Made by a program: the position numbers and the translations under genes. The notes beneath the pieces were generated by a model, which saw nothing but the letters and a program-made list of their open reading frames with translations, had not been told where the DNA came from and ran no database searches. This document shows positions 37,128 to 46,380 of a stretch of 64,000 nucleotides of DNA, piece after piece (position 1 is the stretch's first letter; each line of letters begins with the position of its first letter). Source of the DNA: Winogradskyella marina (GTDB taxonomy: Bacteria; Bacteroidota; Bacteroidia; Flavobacteriales; Flavobacteriaceae); assembly GCF_015645385.1 (NCBI RefSeq), contig NZ_JADOET010000008.1:124001-188000 (forward strand), given 5' to 3'.

Positions 37128-37502
37128 CTATTGGTCTTCTCTTTTAACGGCTTTAATAGAAAATGCTGGACGACAAATTGCTAAATATTCACAAGGTTCT
37201 GTAAACGGGTTAGAATATTGAACACGTACGTTTTTATTTACTTTAATAGATTGGCCAGCTTCTAAAATAATCGTGTCTCCATCTATAATAAATTGCTTTT
37301 TACCTTTTATTATAAATGTGTATTCGTCGAACTCTGGGGTCTGAAAAGGTTCAGACCAGCCAGCAGGTGCAACCATATGAGCAATACTTATTTCTGAATT
37401 GCCATCGGTTGCATTTCCAAAATGTTCTTTTATAATTTTACCATCTTCTGTTGGGAATAAAAAAGGGGTGTTTTGAATAGTATAGTTTTGTTTTTTAGGC
37501 AT
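37128..37502 (-). CDS. Cupin domain protein
   Basis: 124 residues with a single small beta-barrel: WSEPFQTPEFDEYTFIIKGK (first cupin motif, with Glu/Glu in place of the usual His pair) and IILEAGQSIKVNKNVRVQYSN (second motif). The weak metal-ligand set suggests a binding rather than an oxygenase role, but this is inference. It is closely linked to the hydrolase gene. Confidence 0.8.
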   Translation of the reverse strand: MPKKQNYTIQNTPFLFPTEDGKIIKEHFGNATDGNSEISIAHMVAPAGWSEPFQTPEFDEYTFIIKGKKQFIIDGDTIILEAGQSIKVNKNVRVQYSNPFTEPCEYLAICRPAFSIKAVKREDQ

Positions 37503-37544
37503 ATTTTAAATGTTTGCTATTAATGGAAGACTGCTAAACGTCGC

Positions 37545-38102
37545 TTACCAATGAATCATAAAGTATTTAATCTTCGCTTTTTCAGGAATTTGAATAGGAT
37601 CAATGGCCATATCCATATCAAAACGCATACTTGCCGGTAATTCTTTTTTATCAATTGTAAAAGAGGCGTTTATTTCATTAACCGATACCACAATCACATT
37701 AATTAAATTGTCAATTTTTGAAATTTTATAAGCAGCCTTAATATCTTTAAATGTACTTAAGTTTGATATCTTTTTATTGGTGCTGTAACGCGAATCAATA
37801 ATGTTTACACTCTTAATAACAGAGGTAGAATCTTTGGCTTTTCTAGGTGTTAGGTCTAAGAGTTTTTTGCCTCCTTTTTCATAAACTTCAATGGTGTTTA
37901 CCGATCCTATGTAATCATCGCCAGAAACGTATCTAACAATAGAGTCCTTACTATAAATAGCATCTAATTCTTTTACCTGAGTAGAATCTGTTAATAAACC
38001 AATGTGGTTTTTAGCAATTTCAAACGGATTTTGCGCTTTGTCTTTTGTGCAGCTAGTTATTAAAAGTGCACATATAGTTACAGTAAATAAGGTGTTTTTC
38101 AT
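37545..38102 (-). CDS. Hypothetical lipoprotein
   Basis: 185 residues beginning MKNTLFTVTICALLITSCTK, a lipoprotein signal with Cys18. The mature part is mixed alpha/beta with Lys/Asp/Ser-rich segments; I recognise no domain. It stands between the HerA-like ATPase gene (16 bases upstream on the same strand) and the cupin gene, so it may be cotranscribed with the ATPase. Confidence 0.7.
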   Translation of the reverse strand: MKNTLFTVTICALLITSCTKDKAQNPFEIAKNHIGLLTDSTQVKELDAIYSKDSIVRYVSGDDYIGSVNTIEVYEKGGKKLLDLTPRKAKDSTSVIKSVNIIDSRYSTNKKISNLSTFKDIKAAYKISKIDNLINVIVVSVNEINASFTIDKKELPASMRFDMDMAIDPIQIPEKAKIKYFMIHW

Positions 38103-38118
38103 TTCAAAAAGTTAGTGT

Positions 38119-39657
38119 CTATTTAATCATTTTACTTATTATTCCCAAAACTCCTCGGATTACGGTTGCACTAGTTAGAACCTTTACAATTGGATTCATT
38201 CTGTTACTTCTAGCTCTAGTAGATCGGGTTTGTTTTTTGCTTTCTGCGCGTTTTAAAGCTTCTTTTTCTTCTTTGGCTTTTTGTTTCGCTTCTTCGGCTT
38301 CGGCTTGCTTAATTTTTTCATTTAGCATTTCGTAAGCACTTTCTCGGTCAATCTCTTGATTGTATTTTTTGGCCAGTTGAGATTGCGATAACAATCCGCC
38401 TAATTCAGCTTCCGTTAAAATATCCATTCGGCTCATTGGTGCACGCAACATTGTCGCCGCTAATGGTGTCGGTTTTCCTTTTTCATCTAATGCTGAAACT
38501 AAGGCTTCTCCAATTCCTAAGGATGTTAAAACTTCTGCTGTATCATAATACTCTGTGTCAGGATAATTCTGAGCCGTTAATTTAATCGCTTTTCTGTCTT
38601 TTGCAGTAAATGCTCTTAAGGCATGTTGTACTTTTAGGCCCAACTGTCCTAAAACGGCTTCTGGAACATCGGTTGGATTCTGAGTTACAAAATACAAACC
38701 AACTCCTTTACTTCGAATGAGTTTTACAATACTTTCAATCTGATATAATAAGGCGTCCGAAGCTTCATTAAATATTAAATGAGCCTCGTCAATAAACATA
38801 ATTAACTCTGGTCTTCCACTATCTCCTTGTTCGGGAAACGTTGAATAAATCTCAGCTAATAAACTCAACATAAATGTTGAGAATAATTTTGGCTTATCTT
38901 GAATATCTGTTAGTCTTATTATATTTATAAAACCACGACCGTTTTCATCAATTCGTAATAGATCTTGAGTATCGAAAGAGGTTTCGCCAAAAAACAAATC
39001 ACCACCTTGTTGTTCAATTTCTATTATTTTTCTTAAAATAGCTCCTGTTGATGCTGTTGAAATACGACCATAAGATTCCTGGAACTCTTCTTTGCCTTCA
39101 TTTGTAGCATATTGTAGGATTTTCTTAAAATCTTTAAGATCCAATAAAGGTAAATGGTTGTCGTCACAATATTTGAAAATCACAGAAATAATTCCCGCTT
39201 GGGTTTCAGTAACATCTAATATTCTTGAAATTAAAACAGGACCAAATTCACTGATCGTTGCTCTTAAGCGAACTCCATCTTGTTCGGACAAGGTCATAAC
39301 TTCAACAGGAAAAGCTTTAGGTTCAAAAGGTAAGCCTATTTGTTCGTGTCGTTCATCAATTTTTGCATGTCCTTCACTTGCCTTTGCTAAGCCACTTAAG
39401 TCTCCTTTGATGTCCATTAATAAAACAGGTACACCTTTTTCAGATAAATTTTCGGCTAAAACCTGAAGCGTTTTTGTTTTTCCTGTACCAGTTGCACCAG
39501 CAATAAGTCCATGTCTGTTCATGGTTTTTAATGGAACCTTTACAAAAGTATTGGTCTTAGTTTCACCATCTAACATGGCAGAACCTAAGGTAATAAATTC
39601 GCCTTTAAACGTGTTTCCATCGTTAATGTCTTTTATAAAAGCTTCAGAGTTTTTCAT
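38119..39657 (-). CDS. HerA-like ATPase of the DUF853 family
   Basis: 512 residues. A P-loop ATPase of the HerA/FtsK type: Walker A GATGTGKTKT near 53-62, Walker B ELIMFIDEAHLIF near 285, and a sensor segment GLYFVTQNPTDVPE near 320. The C-terminus is a highly charged coiled coil (about 425-480), then a basic stretch and a short hydrophobic end (VLTSATVIRGVLGIISKMIK). Known HerA proteins pair with the nuclease NurA; no NurA is seen here. In bacteria DUF853 proteins have no settled role. Confidence 0.88.
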   Translation of the reverse strand: MKNSEAFIKDINDGNTFKGEFITLGSAMLDGETKTNTFVKVPLKTMNRHGLIAGATGTGKTKTLQVLAENLSEKGVPVLLMDIKGDLSGLAKASEGHAKIDERHEQIGLPFEPKAFPVEVMTLSEQDGVRLRATISEFGPVLISRILDVTETQAGIISVIFKYCDDNHLPLLDLKDFKKILQYATNEGKEEFQESYGRISTASTGAILRKIIEIEQQGGDLFFGETSFDTQDLLRIDENGRGFINIIRLTDIQDKPKLFSTFMLSLLAEIYSTFPEQGDSGRPELIMFIDEAHLIFNEASDALLYQIESIVKLIRSKGVGLYFVTQNPTDVPEAVLGQLGLKVQHALRAFTAKDRKAIKLTAQNYPDTEYYDTAEVLTSLGIGEALVSALDEKGKPTPLAATMLRAPMSRMDILTEAELGGLLSQSQLAKKYNQEIDRESAYEMLNEKIKQAEAEEAKQKAKEEKEALKRAESKKQTRSTRARSNRMNPIVKVLTSATVIRGVLGIISKMIK

Positions 39658-39832
39658 TAATCAGAAAATTTGGATAAAAATAATGTAATTTTAATCAAGT
39701 ATGAAATTGTTTTCAGTCACAGTCTTCGTATTGCAAAGTAAATATGACAAAATATTAAGTCTCTATGAATAAATGTTGAACTATTGCGTAGAGTTTACTG
39801 TTCACTGCAACTAAATACTGCATACTTATTAA

Positions 39833-39840
39833 TATATTTG
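39833..39840 (+). promoter_or_regulatory. Candidate -7 element (TATATTTG) for queE
   Basis: Matches TAnnTTTG and lies eight bases before the queE ATG, so the leader would be very short or absent. Confidence 0.4.
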
Positions 39841-39847
39841 CATCCTT

Positions 39848-40480
39848 ATGACAAGACGAGAACGACAAGAGTTAATAGATAAAGGATTATTGCTGCCTTT
39901 AATGGAAGAGTTTTATACCATTCAAGGTGAAGGTTTCCACAAAGGAACAGCAGCGTATTTTGTGAGAATTGGTGGTTGTGATGTGGGTTGCCATTGGTGC
40001 GACGTTAAAGAAAGTTGGTTGGCTGAATTGCATCCTCCTACTGAAACTGAGAAAATTGTTGAAAATGCCGTAAAGTATAGTGATACCATTATTGTAACAG
40101 GTGGAGAGCCTTTAACTTGGGATATGGGACCGTTAACAGCGCAATTAAAAGCGAAAGGTGTACAAACACATATTGAAACTTCTGGCGCATATAAGTTAAC
40201 AGGTGAGTGGGATTGGATTTGTTTGTCGCCTAAAAAAATGAAGTTACCAACAGATGAAGTTTTTGAAAAAGCACACGAATTAAAATGTATTATTTTTAAT
40301 AAAGACGATTTTAGATTTGCGGAAGAACAAGCAGCAAAAGTAAATAAGGATTGCATTTTGTATTTACAGCCAGAGTGGAGTAAGCGCGATAAGATGATGC
40401 CATTGATTGTAGATTATGTAATGGCAAATCCTAAATGGAAAGTATCATTACAGACGCATAAATATTTGAATATACCGTAA
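39848..40480 (+). CDS. queE: 7-carboxy-7-deazaguanine synthase
   Basis: Radical SAM enzyme making CDG from carboxytetrahydropterin, a step toward queuosine in tRNA. In 210 residues, the iron-sulfur cluster motif is Cys44-X3-Cys48-X2-Cys51 (GGCDVGCHWCD), preceded by EEFYTIQGEGFHKG. VTGGEPLTWD near 80 is the SAM-binding GGEP motif. No other que genes are adjacent. Confidence 0.94.
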   Translation: MTRRERQELIDKGLLLPLMEEFYTIQGEGFHKGTAAYFVRIGGCDVGCHWCDVKESWLAELHPPTETEKIVENAVKYSDTIIVTGGEPLTWDMGPLTAQLKAKGVQTHIETSGAYKLTGEWDWICLSPKKMKLPTDEVFEKAHELKCIIFNKDDFRFAEEQAAKVNKDCILYLQPEWSKRDKMMPLIVDYVMANPKWKVSLQTHKYLNIP

Positions 40481-40483
40481 GTT

Positions 40484-40521
40484 TAGGTATTAGGTATTAG
40501 GTATTAGGTATTAGGTATTAG
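40484..40521. repeat. Tandem repeat: 7-base unit TAGGTAT, about 5.4 copies
   Basis: Five exact copies of TAGGTAT plus TAG, starting four bases after the queE stop codon. Exact tandem 7-mers can expand or contract by slippage. Confidence 0.95.
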
Positions 40522-40544
40522 TGCGATTCGAATAAGAATTAAAT

Positions 40545-40586
40545 AAAAAAGTTCCGAGAAGATTTATAATTCTCGGAACTTTTTTG
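40545..40586. terminator. Bidirectional intrinsic terminator between queE and DUF2911
   Basis: Perfect 16-bp stem (40545-40560 with 40570-40585), 9-base loop, with A and T runs at the two ends. It serves the convergent genes on both sides. Confidence 0.92.
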
Positions 40587-40608
40587 ATTTTTGTCTAACG
40601 TCTAACAA

Positions 40609-41154
40609 TTACATCTTAAAAGGGACGGCAACTCTAACAGTTCCCCATCCTAAATGCATTTCTAAGGCGTCGTCACCCTTGTCAAAAGCAATAGAAAAAG
40701 CATCTAGTGACTCTTTTCCTTTAGTCACAGGTACAGTTACGCGTGCTACATCATTCTCTTTGTTGTAGAAGTAACTTCCCCAAACATTAAGGTCAGTACT
40801 GATGATAGCTGTCCATTCTTTTTGTCCAGGAATAACGTAAAATGTATAAGTTCCTGCTTTTACTTCAGTACCTCCTACTTTCATGTCTTTATAAAGTGTA
40901 AGTTCAGCAGCTTCGTTAGCACCTGTTCTCCACACTTCACCTTCTTTTGCTAATTCACTTACAGAACGGTCTTTTAACTGTGGACGACTATAAGTAATTT
41001 TAATTAGCTTGTTTGAGTCTTTATAATCGGCAGGAAAAGAAGCAGCATCCATAGGGCTTTTGTCTAAGTCCTTAAATTCTTGCGCACCAACATTTAATGT
41101 CAATACCATTAAAAATGCGAAAGTAATCGAAGTCAATACGTTTGATGTTTTCAT
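40609..41154 (-). CDS. DUF2911 domain protein, exported
   Basis: 181 residues with a signal peptide (to about residue 24, LTLNVGAQ). The family core is visible: ITYSRPQLKDRSVSELAKEG, VWRTGANEAAELTLYKDM, KAGTYTFYVIPGQKEW and VWGSYFYNKENDVARV. DUF2911 proteins are common in Bacteroidota and have no known activity. It is likely periplasmic, with its own promoter in the 270-base upstream gap. Confidence 0.88.
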   Translation of the reverse strand: MKTSNVLTSITFAFLMVLTLNVGAQEFKDLDKSPMDAASFPADYKDSNKLIKITYSRPQLKDRSVSELAKEGEVWRTGANEAAELTLYKDMKVGGTEVKAGTYTFYVIPGQKEWTAIISTDLNVWGSYFYNKENDVARVTVPVTKGKESLDAFSIAFDKGDDALEMHLGWGTVRVAVPFKM

Positions 41155-41424
41155 AAGAAATAATGTGTTTTTGGTTTTGTTAAAAATAGTTTTTAATTCA
41201 GCGAATAGTCGTAATTAAATATTAAAATTTACAAATTCATAGTAAAACTAATAATATTAAGATGGGTTAGTTTTAGTTTAGTGTTAATATGGTTAATAAA
41301 ATTACAAAATGAAACCATTAAACGTGTTTGTGTTTTTAATATGAAAGTTTAAGTTCATATTTGTCCTGTAATTAATAATGAAAGGCTGAATTTAAGTATA
41401 GCCTAATAAAAAAAATAAAAAGTT

Positions 41425-43095
41425 ATGTGCGGAATAGTATGTGCGTTCGATATAAAGCAAAAAGTAGATGATTTAAGACCACAGGTTTTAGAGATGGCAA
41501 AAACAATCCGTCATCGTGGACCAGACTGGAGCGGAATCTATAGTGATGATAAAGTGATTATGGCTCATGAGCGTTTGGCGATTGTAGATCCAGCTTCTGG
41601 AAAACAACCCTTGTTCAGTCCAGATAAAAAATTAATCTTAGCAGCAAATGGGGAAATCTACAACCATAAGGCATTACGATCTCAGTTTCCAGATTATGAC
41701 TTTCAAACTGAAAGTGACTGCGAAGTCATTTTAGCCTTATACCAAGAAAAAGGAGTTGACTTTGTAGATGATATGAATGGAATATTCGGTTTTGCTATCT
41801 ATGATGCAGAAAAAGATGAATATTTTGTGGCTAGAGATCATATGGGAATTATTCCTTTATATATAGGATGGGATAAAAACGGAACGTTTTATGTCGCTTC
41901 AGAATTAAAAGCTTTAGAAGGTATTTGTACTAAAATTGAATTATTTCCTCCAGGGCATTATATGTCTAGTAAAGATGGTGAATTTGTAAAATGGTACAAA
42001 CGCGACTGGTCAGAATACGAAGCCGTAAAGGAAAACGAAACCAGTGTTGCTGAAGTAAAACAAGCCTTAGAAGATGCTGTACACAGACAATTAATGAGTG
42101 ATGTACCTTATGGAGTGTTATTATCTGGTGGCTTGGATTCATCTGTAACTTCGGCTATAGCTAAAAAATATTCTGAACGACGTGTAGAAGCCGATGATAA
42201 AGAAAAAGCATGGTGGCCGCAATTACACTCTTTTTCTGTAGGACTAGAAGGATCTCCAGACTTAGCAGCTGCTAAAAAAGTAGCCGATCATATTGGAACT
42301 GTGCATCATGAAATAAAATTTACCATTCAAGAAGGTTTAGATGCGATTAAAGATGTTATTCACAATATAGAAACTTACGATATTACCACAATCCGTTCGT
42401 CAACACCTATGTATTTAATGGCGCGAGTTATTAAGTCGATGGGAATTAAAATGGTATTGTCTGGTGAAGGTGCTGATGAGTTGTTTGGAGGTTATTTATA
42501 TTTTCACAAGGCTCCAAGTGCACAAGAATTTCATGAAGAAACGGTGCGTAAATTAGATAAATTACACATGTACGATTGTTTAAGAGCAAACAAAAGTTTA
42601 GCGGCCTGGGGAATTGAAGGTCGTGTGCCATTTTTAGATAAAGAATTTATGGATGTGGCCATGCGCATTAACCCAAAAGATAAAATGATCAATGGAGAGC
42701 GTATGGAAAAATGGGTAATTAGAAAAGCATTTGAAGACTACATTCCAGAAAGTGTCGCTTGGAGACAAAAGGAACAGTTTAGTGATGGAGTCGGTTACAG
42801 TTGGATTGATACCTTAAAAGAACTCGTTGAAAATGAAGTAACAGACGAGCAAATAGAAAATGCGAAATTCCGTTTTCCAATTAACACACCTTTAAACAAG
42901 GAAGAGTATTATTACAGAACTATTTTTGAAGGGCATTTTCCTAGTGATGCGGCAGCATTGAGTGTGCCTCAAGAAGCAAGTGTTGCTTGTAGTACAGCTA
43001 CAGCTTTAGAATGGGATGCGGCTTTTAAAAACATGAACGATCCTTCTGGTAGAGCAATTGCTAATGTGCATTCAGATTCTTATGTAAAAGCTTAG
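41425..43095 (+). CDS. asnB: Asparagine synthase B (glutamine-hydrolysing)
   Basis: Makes asparagine from aspartate with glutamine as nitrogen donor. 556 residues: an N-terminal class II glutaminase domain with nucleophile Cys2 (MCGIVCAFD), then RHRGPDWSG and ANGEIYNH. A C-terminal synthetase domain carries the ATP-binding PP-loop LLSGGLDSSV near residue 235 and SGEGADELFGGY near 350. The leader is about 270 bases from the DUF2911 start. A hairpin terminator follows. Confidence 0.97.
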   Translation: MCGIVCAFDIKQKVDDLRPQVLEMAKTIRHRGPDWSGIYSDDKVIMAHERLAIVDPASGKQPLFSPDKKLILAANGEIYNHKALRSQFPDYDFQTESDCEVILALYQEKGVDFVDDMNGIFGFAIYDAEKDEYFVARDHMGIIPLYIGWDKNGTFYVASELKALEGICTKIELFPPGHYMSSKDGEFVKWYKRDWSEYEAVKENETSVAEVKQALEDAVHRQLMSDVPYGVLLSGGLDSSVTSAIAKKYSERRVEADDKEKAWWPQLHSFSVGLEGSPDLAAAKKVADHIGTVHHEIKFTIQEGLDAIKDVIHNIETYDITTIRSSTPMYLMARVIKSMGIKMVLSGEGADELFGGYLYFHKAPSAQEFHEETVRKLDKLHMYDCLRANKSLAAWGIEGRVPFLDKEFMDVAMRINPKDKMINGERMEKWVIRKAFEDYIPESVAWRQKEQFSDGVGYSWIDTLKELVENEVTDEQIENAKFRFPINTPLNKEEYYYRTIFEGHFPSDAAALSVPQEASVACSTATALEWDAAFKNMNDPSGRAIANVHSDSYVKA

Positions 43096-43113
43096 ATTAA
43101 AAAAGCTAATTAG

Positions 43114-43153
43114 AAAAAAGACCAATCTTTTAATAAGGTAGGTCTTTTTTTTT
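43114..43153 (+). terminator. Intrinsic terminator after asnB
   Basis: Stem aaaaaagacc (43114-43123) with ggtctttttt (43141-43150), with further pairing inside the loop (aatctttt), and a T run at the end. Confidence 0.75.
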
Positions 43154-43193
43154 ACACAGTATTGTCGTAATTTCATAATCTTAGTTTGAAATA

Positions 43194-43787
43194 ATGTCAT
43201 TACCAAATTTTAGAAAATTTCTTATCGAAAAAGGAGGCTTGTCTGAAGAAGAATTTTCACAAGTAGAACCTTTCATAAAAACGAAATCAGTTACCAGTTA
43301 TGAGTTTTTATTAAAAGCTGGTGAGGTTTGTTCGCACTCATTCTTTGTAGAACAAGGAGTGCTTCGGTTTTATGCTTTAAATGAAGAAGGAAAAGAAAAT
43401 ATTCTACAGTTCGCTACGGAGAGTTGGATTGTTAGTGATCGTGGAAGTGTGTTTTTTCAAGAGCCTTCAACCTATTATATTGATGCTATTGAGGATACAT
43501 TAACAGTCGTATTAGATGATGCCTTTATCAGTGAAGTTGTAAAGGTCAATTCAAATTTTAGAATTCAAAACGAAAAATTACTACAAAATCATATTCGGCA
43601 TTTATATAAACGAGTTACTTTATTAATTGGAGCAACTGCAAAAGCTAGATACTTAGAATTTGTAAATATGTATCCAGATATTATGTTGCGTGTGCCACAA
43701 TGGATGATTGCTTCTTACTTGGGAATCACACCAGAAAGTTTGAGTAGAGTGCGCAAAGCATTAGCAAACGAAAACTTTAAACCCTAG
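43194..43787 (+). CDS. Crp/Fnr family transcriptional regulator
   Basis: 197 residues: a cyclic-nucleotide-binding-like beta-roll (LKAGEVCSHSFFVEQGVLRF, near 45-65), a dimer helix and a short C-terminal helix-turn-helix (VPQWMIASYLGITPESLSRV, 165-184). No Cys cluster for an FNR-type iron-sulfur centre is present, and key cAMP-binding residues are not obvious. It is the first gene of a plus-strand run with two pirins and may regulate them. Confidence 0.88.
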   Translation: MSLPNFRKFLIEKGGLSEEEFSQVEPFIKTKSVTSYEFLLKAGEVCSHSFFVEQGVLRFYALNEEGKENILQFATESWIVSDRGSVFFQEPSTYYIDAIEDTLTVVLDDAFISEVVKVNSNFRIQNEKLLQNHIRHLYKRVTLLIGATAKARYLEFVNMYPDIMLRVPQWMIASYLGITPESLSRVRKALANENFKP

Positions 43788-43890
43788 AAATTCTACTTTA
43801 CTAGTTTAAAGGTTTTACTTCTTATCAAATGTCAATGCAAGCCTCTTATTGTTGCTGTAGTTTTACAGTAAATAATAGAAAGGATAAATT

Positions 43891-44235
43891 ATGAGACATT
43901 TAAAAGTACTAGTGGTCACTACAGACACGACTATTCCAAAAGTTTTAAACTGGAAAGTTTCTACTGTAAATGCTGTAGAAATGGCCATTGAAAAATTACA
44001 ACAACAAGCTTATAATGTGGTTGCAATATCTAAGTCATTTAATATCGAAGATAAAAGTAAATTAAGTAAGGTGATATCCATTTTATATGACGATGCCACT
44101 TTGGTAGAATATACTGATAATAAGACGATATCTGAAACTGTTAAGACGTCCTATTGGAGAAAAAACAAGCCAAACACACAAAGTAACTATTTGGACAATT
44201 CATTCGAAATAAAATTGGCAAATAGTATTAATTAA
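43891..44235 (+). CDS. Hypothetical protein, receiver-like N-terminus
   Basis: 114 residues. The first 90 alternate strands and helices (HLKVLVVTTDTTIPKVLNW, then YNVVAISKSF) in a way that recalls a small Rossmann-like or degenerate receiver domain. No phospho-acceptor Asp or Lys set can be placed with confidence. The C-terminus is polar. It lies 13 bases before the first pirin gene, so it is probably cotranscribed. I do not recognise the family. Confidence 0.6.
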   Translation: MRHLKVLVVTTDTTIPKVLNWKVSTVNAVEMAIEKLQQQAYNVVAISKSFNIEDKSKLSKVISILYDDATLVEYTDNKTISETVKTSYWRKNKPNTQSNYLDNSFEIKLANSIN

Positions 44236-44248
44236 AAAAAATAGAACT

Positions 44249-45130
44249 ATGAAAACTAATAAATTAAGAAGTATAGAAAAAGTAACCCAACCAGGAACAC
44301 CACATTTTGTAGGTGATGGATTTAGAGTCCATAATTTCATTCCAGGAACATCAACCATGCAACGTATGGATCCGTTTATTATGCTAGATTATAATTCAAA
44401 ATATAATTTTCCACCAACAAACCAACCAAAAGGTGTTGGTGTGCATCCTCACAGAGGTTTTGAAACGGTTACCATTGCATATAGAGGTCGCGTTGAACAC
44501 GATGATAGTTCTGGAGGTGGAGGTATTATTGGTGAAGGTGATGTGCAATGGATGACAGCCGCTTCAGGAGTTTTACACAAAGAATTTCATGAAACCGAAT
44601 GGAGTAAAAGAGGTGGCGAGTTTCAAATGGTACAATTATGGGTGAATTTGCCAGCAAAGGATAAAATGAGCTCTCCAAAATACCAAGCCATCGTAAATTC
44701 AGAGATAACGAAAGTCGCTTTACCGGACAATGGAGGAGAAGTAGAAGTGATTGCAGGAAACTATGAAGGTCATAAAGGGTCGGCATCTACATTTTCGCCT
44801 ATAAACATGTTTAATGTAAAGCTCAAAAAAGGTGCAAAGACGGAATTGTCTTTTCCTGAAAACTATACAACAGCCTTGTTAATGGTAGAAGGAGATGCTA
44901 AAGTGAATGGAGATACCAATGCACCTCAAGATCATTTTGTGATGTTTAGCAATAATGGCGAGACCTTTACTGTTGAAGCATTAAATGATACCGTAATTTT
45001 AGTGTTAAGTGGTGAGCCTATTAATGAACCCATTGCAGCACATGGTCCTTTTGTGATGAATACACAAGAGGAGCTTATTGAGGCATTTCAAGACTTTAAT
45101 ACTGGTAAATTTGGGTATTTAGAGGATTAG
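44249..45130 (+). CDS. Pirin family protein (first of two)
   Basis: 293-residue bicupin. The N-terminal metal site is visible: His-X-His in GVHPHRGFETVT, with further ligands in HDDSSGGGGIIGEGDVQW and GVLHKEFHE. Some pirins have quercetin dioxygenase activity, and others are cytosolic regulators or redox proteins; this one cannot be assigned further. A terminator follows. Confidence 0.9.
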   Translation: MKTNKLRSIEKVTQPGTPHFVGDGFRVHNFIPGTSTMQRMDPFIMLDYNSKYNFPPTNQPKGVGVHPHRGFETVTIAYRGRVEHDDSSGGGGIIGEGDVQWMTAASGVLHKEFHETEWSKRGGEFQMVQLWVNLPAKDKMSSPKYQAIVNSEITKVALPDNGGEVEVIAGNYEGHKGSASTFSPINMFNVKLKKGAKTELSFPENYTTALLMVEGDAKVNGDTNAPQDHFVMFSNNGETFTVEALNDTVILVLSGEPINEPIAAHGPFVMNTQEELIEAFQDFNTGKFGYLED

Positions 45131-45137
45131 TAATTAT

Positions 45138-45171
45138 AAAAAGTAGTTCATTTTTTTTGAACTACTTTTTT
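45138..45171 (+). terminator. Intrinsic terminator after the first pirin gene
   Basis: Perfect 13-bp stem (45138-45150 with 45158-45170), 7-base T loop, A-rich before and T run after. Confidence 0.88.
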
Positions 45172-45335
45172 ATATCTTTAAGAATTGAGAGACGAATTTA
45201 AAACATACCACTTCGCAAAAACGAAGACAATAAGTGTTTCTAATTAGAGATTGATACTAACGTGACTTTTATCCAATATAAAGAGAAGAGTCATTGAGTA
45301 GCGTTATTTTCATACCAAAGTGCAATCTGGTTTAA

Positions 45336-45461
45336 ATTGATACAGGAGCTGCAAGCACTGTGGTTGACAAAACGCTAAAATATATTGAAAATCAAGATAA
45401 AAAACATCCGGATTATAAACGCAGAATAGATGTGCGTTTAAAAGGGGACAACAACCTGTAA
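45336..45461 (+). pseudogene. 3' remnant of an unidentified gene
   Basis: A stop-free frame of 41 residues with coding-like composition (DTGAASTVVDKTLKYIEN, then KRRIDVRLKGDNNL) ends in TAA two bases before the second pirin start. It has no start codon: a stop precedes it at 45333-45335, and the 160 bases before that are broken in all frames. The tight spacing to the pirin gene is that of an operon, so this looks like the surviving end of a decayed upstream gene. I cannot name the family. Confidence 0.5.
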
Positions 45462-45463
45462 CT

Positions 45464-46351
45464 ATGTCTAACACTAAATTTATTATAGAAGAACGCGCTG
45501 CCAATATTGGTAATTTTATGGTTGGGCGTTTATTGCCATTTCGACAAAAACGTATGGTTGGGCCTTTCATTTTTATAGATCACATGGGGCCGGCTTGTCT
45601 AAGTGATTCTGAAAACATGGATATTGCTATGCATCCACATATTGGCTTATCTACCTTAACATTTTTGTTTGAAGGTTCTATTATGCATCGTGATAGTTTA
45701 GGAACGGAAATTGAAATAAAACCAGGAGCCGTAAATTGGATGACAGCAGGAAAAGGCGTAGTACATACAGAGCGAACTCCAGACTATTTGCGCCATTCAA
45801 AAAAAATGCTTCATGGTTTACAAATTTGGGTAGCCTTACCCAAAGCAGATGAGCAATGCGAACCATCTTTTACACATGTTTCTGCAGATGACATTCCGAG
45901 TTGGGAAGATAATAAGGTTAGTTTTAAACTTATTGCAGGTAAAGCTTTTGGCAAAAAATCACCAGTGCCTGTATATAGTCCTCTTTATTTTATTGAAATA
46001 AAATCTAGTGAAACTAAAACCATTTCAATCGGTGAATATTTATATGGTGAAAGTGCCCTATATATTTTAGAAGGAAGTATTAAAAGTGATGGGCATACAT
46101 ATGAGTCAAAACAATTATTAGTAGCAAAAGACAGCACTTTGTGTGCCTTTGAAATTCAAGCCAATTCAATCATTTATATTTTTGGTGGAGATGCATTTCC
46201 AGAAGAGCGTTTTATTGAATGGAATTTTGTAGCATCAGACAAAGCGTTTATTGAAAAAGCAAAGCAAGACTGGAAAGCCGATAGGTTTCCGAAAGTGATC
46301 AATGAAACGGTCCGTATTCCTTTGCCAACACCTAAGCGGTTTGGCAGTTAG
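45464..46351 (+). CDS. Pirin family protein (second of two)
   Basis: 295-residue bicupin, clearly different from the first pirin. Metal ligands are in MHPHIGLSTLTFLFEGS and TAGKGVVHTERTP. The second cupin domain (about 170-260) is less conserved. It probably shares regulation with the Crp/Fnr gene upstream, although a terminator and a decayed gene now lie between. The N-terminus MSNTKFIIEERAANIGNFMV supports the chosen start. Confidence 0.9.
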   Translation: MSNTKFIIEERAANIGNFMVGRLLPFRQKRMVGPFIFIDHMGPACLSDSENMDIAMHPHIGLSTLTFLFEGSIMHRDSLGTEIEIKPGAVNWMTAGKGVVHTERTPDYLRHSKKMLHGLQIWVALPKADEQCEPSFTHVSADDIPSWEDNKVSFKLIAGKAFGKKSPVPVYSPLYFIEIKSSETKTISIGEYLYGESALYILEGSIKSDGHTYESKQLLVAKDSTLCAFEIQANSIIYIFGGDAFPEERFIEWNFVASDKAFIEKAKQDWKADRFPKVINETVRIPLPTPKRFGS

Positions 46352-46380
46352 TTATGGTTTGAAAAAATCATAGAAAAAAT

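Noticed and set aside
38119..39657. HerA-like ATPase as part of a HerA-based antiphage system
   Set aside because: No Sir2, nuclease or DUF4297 partner is adjacent; the neighbours are a small lipoprotein and queE, so the chromosomal DUF853 protein is the simpler reading.
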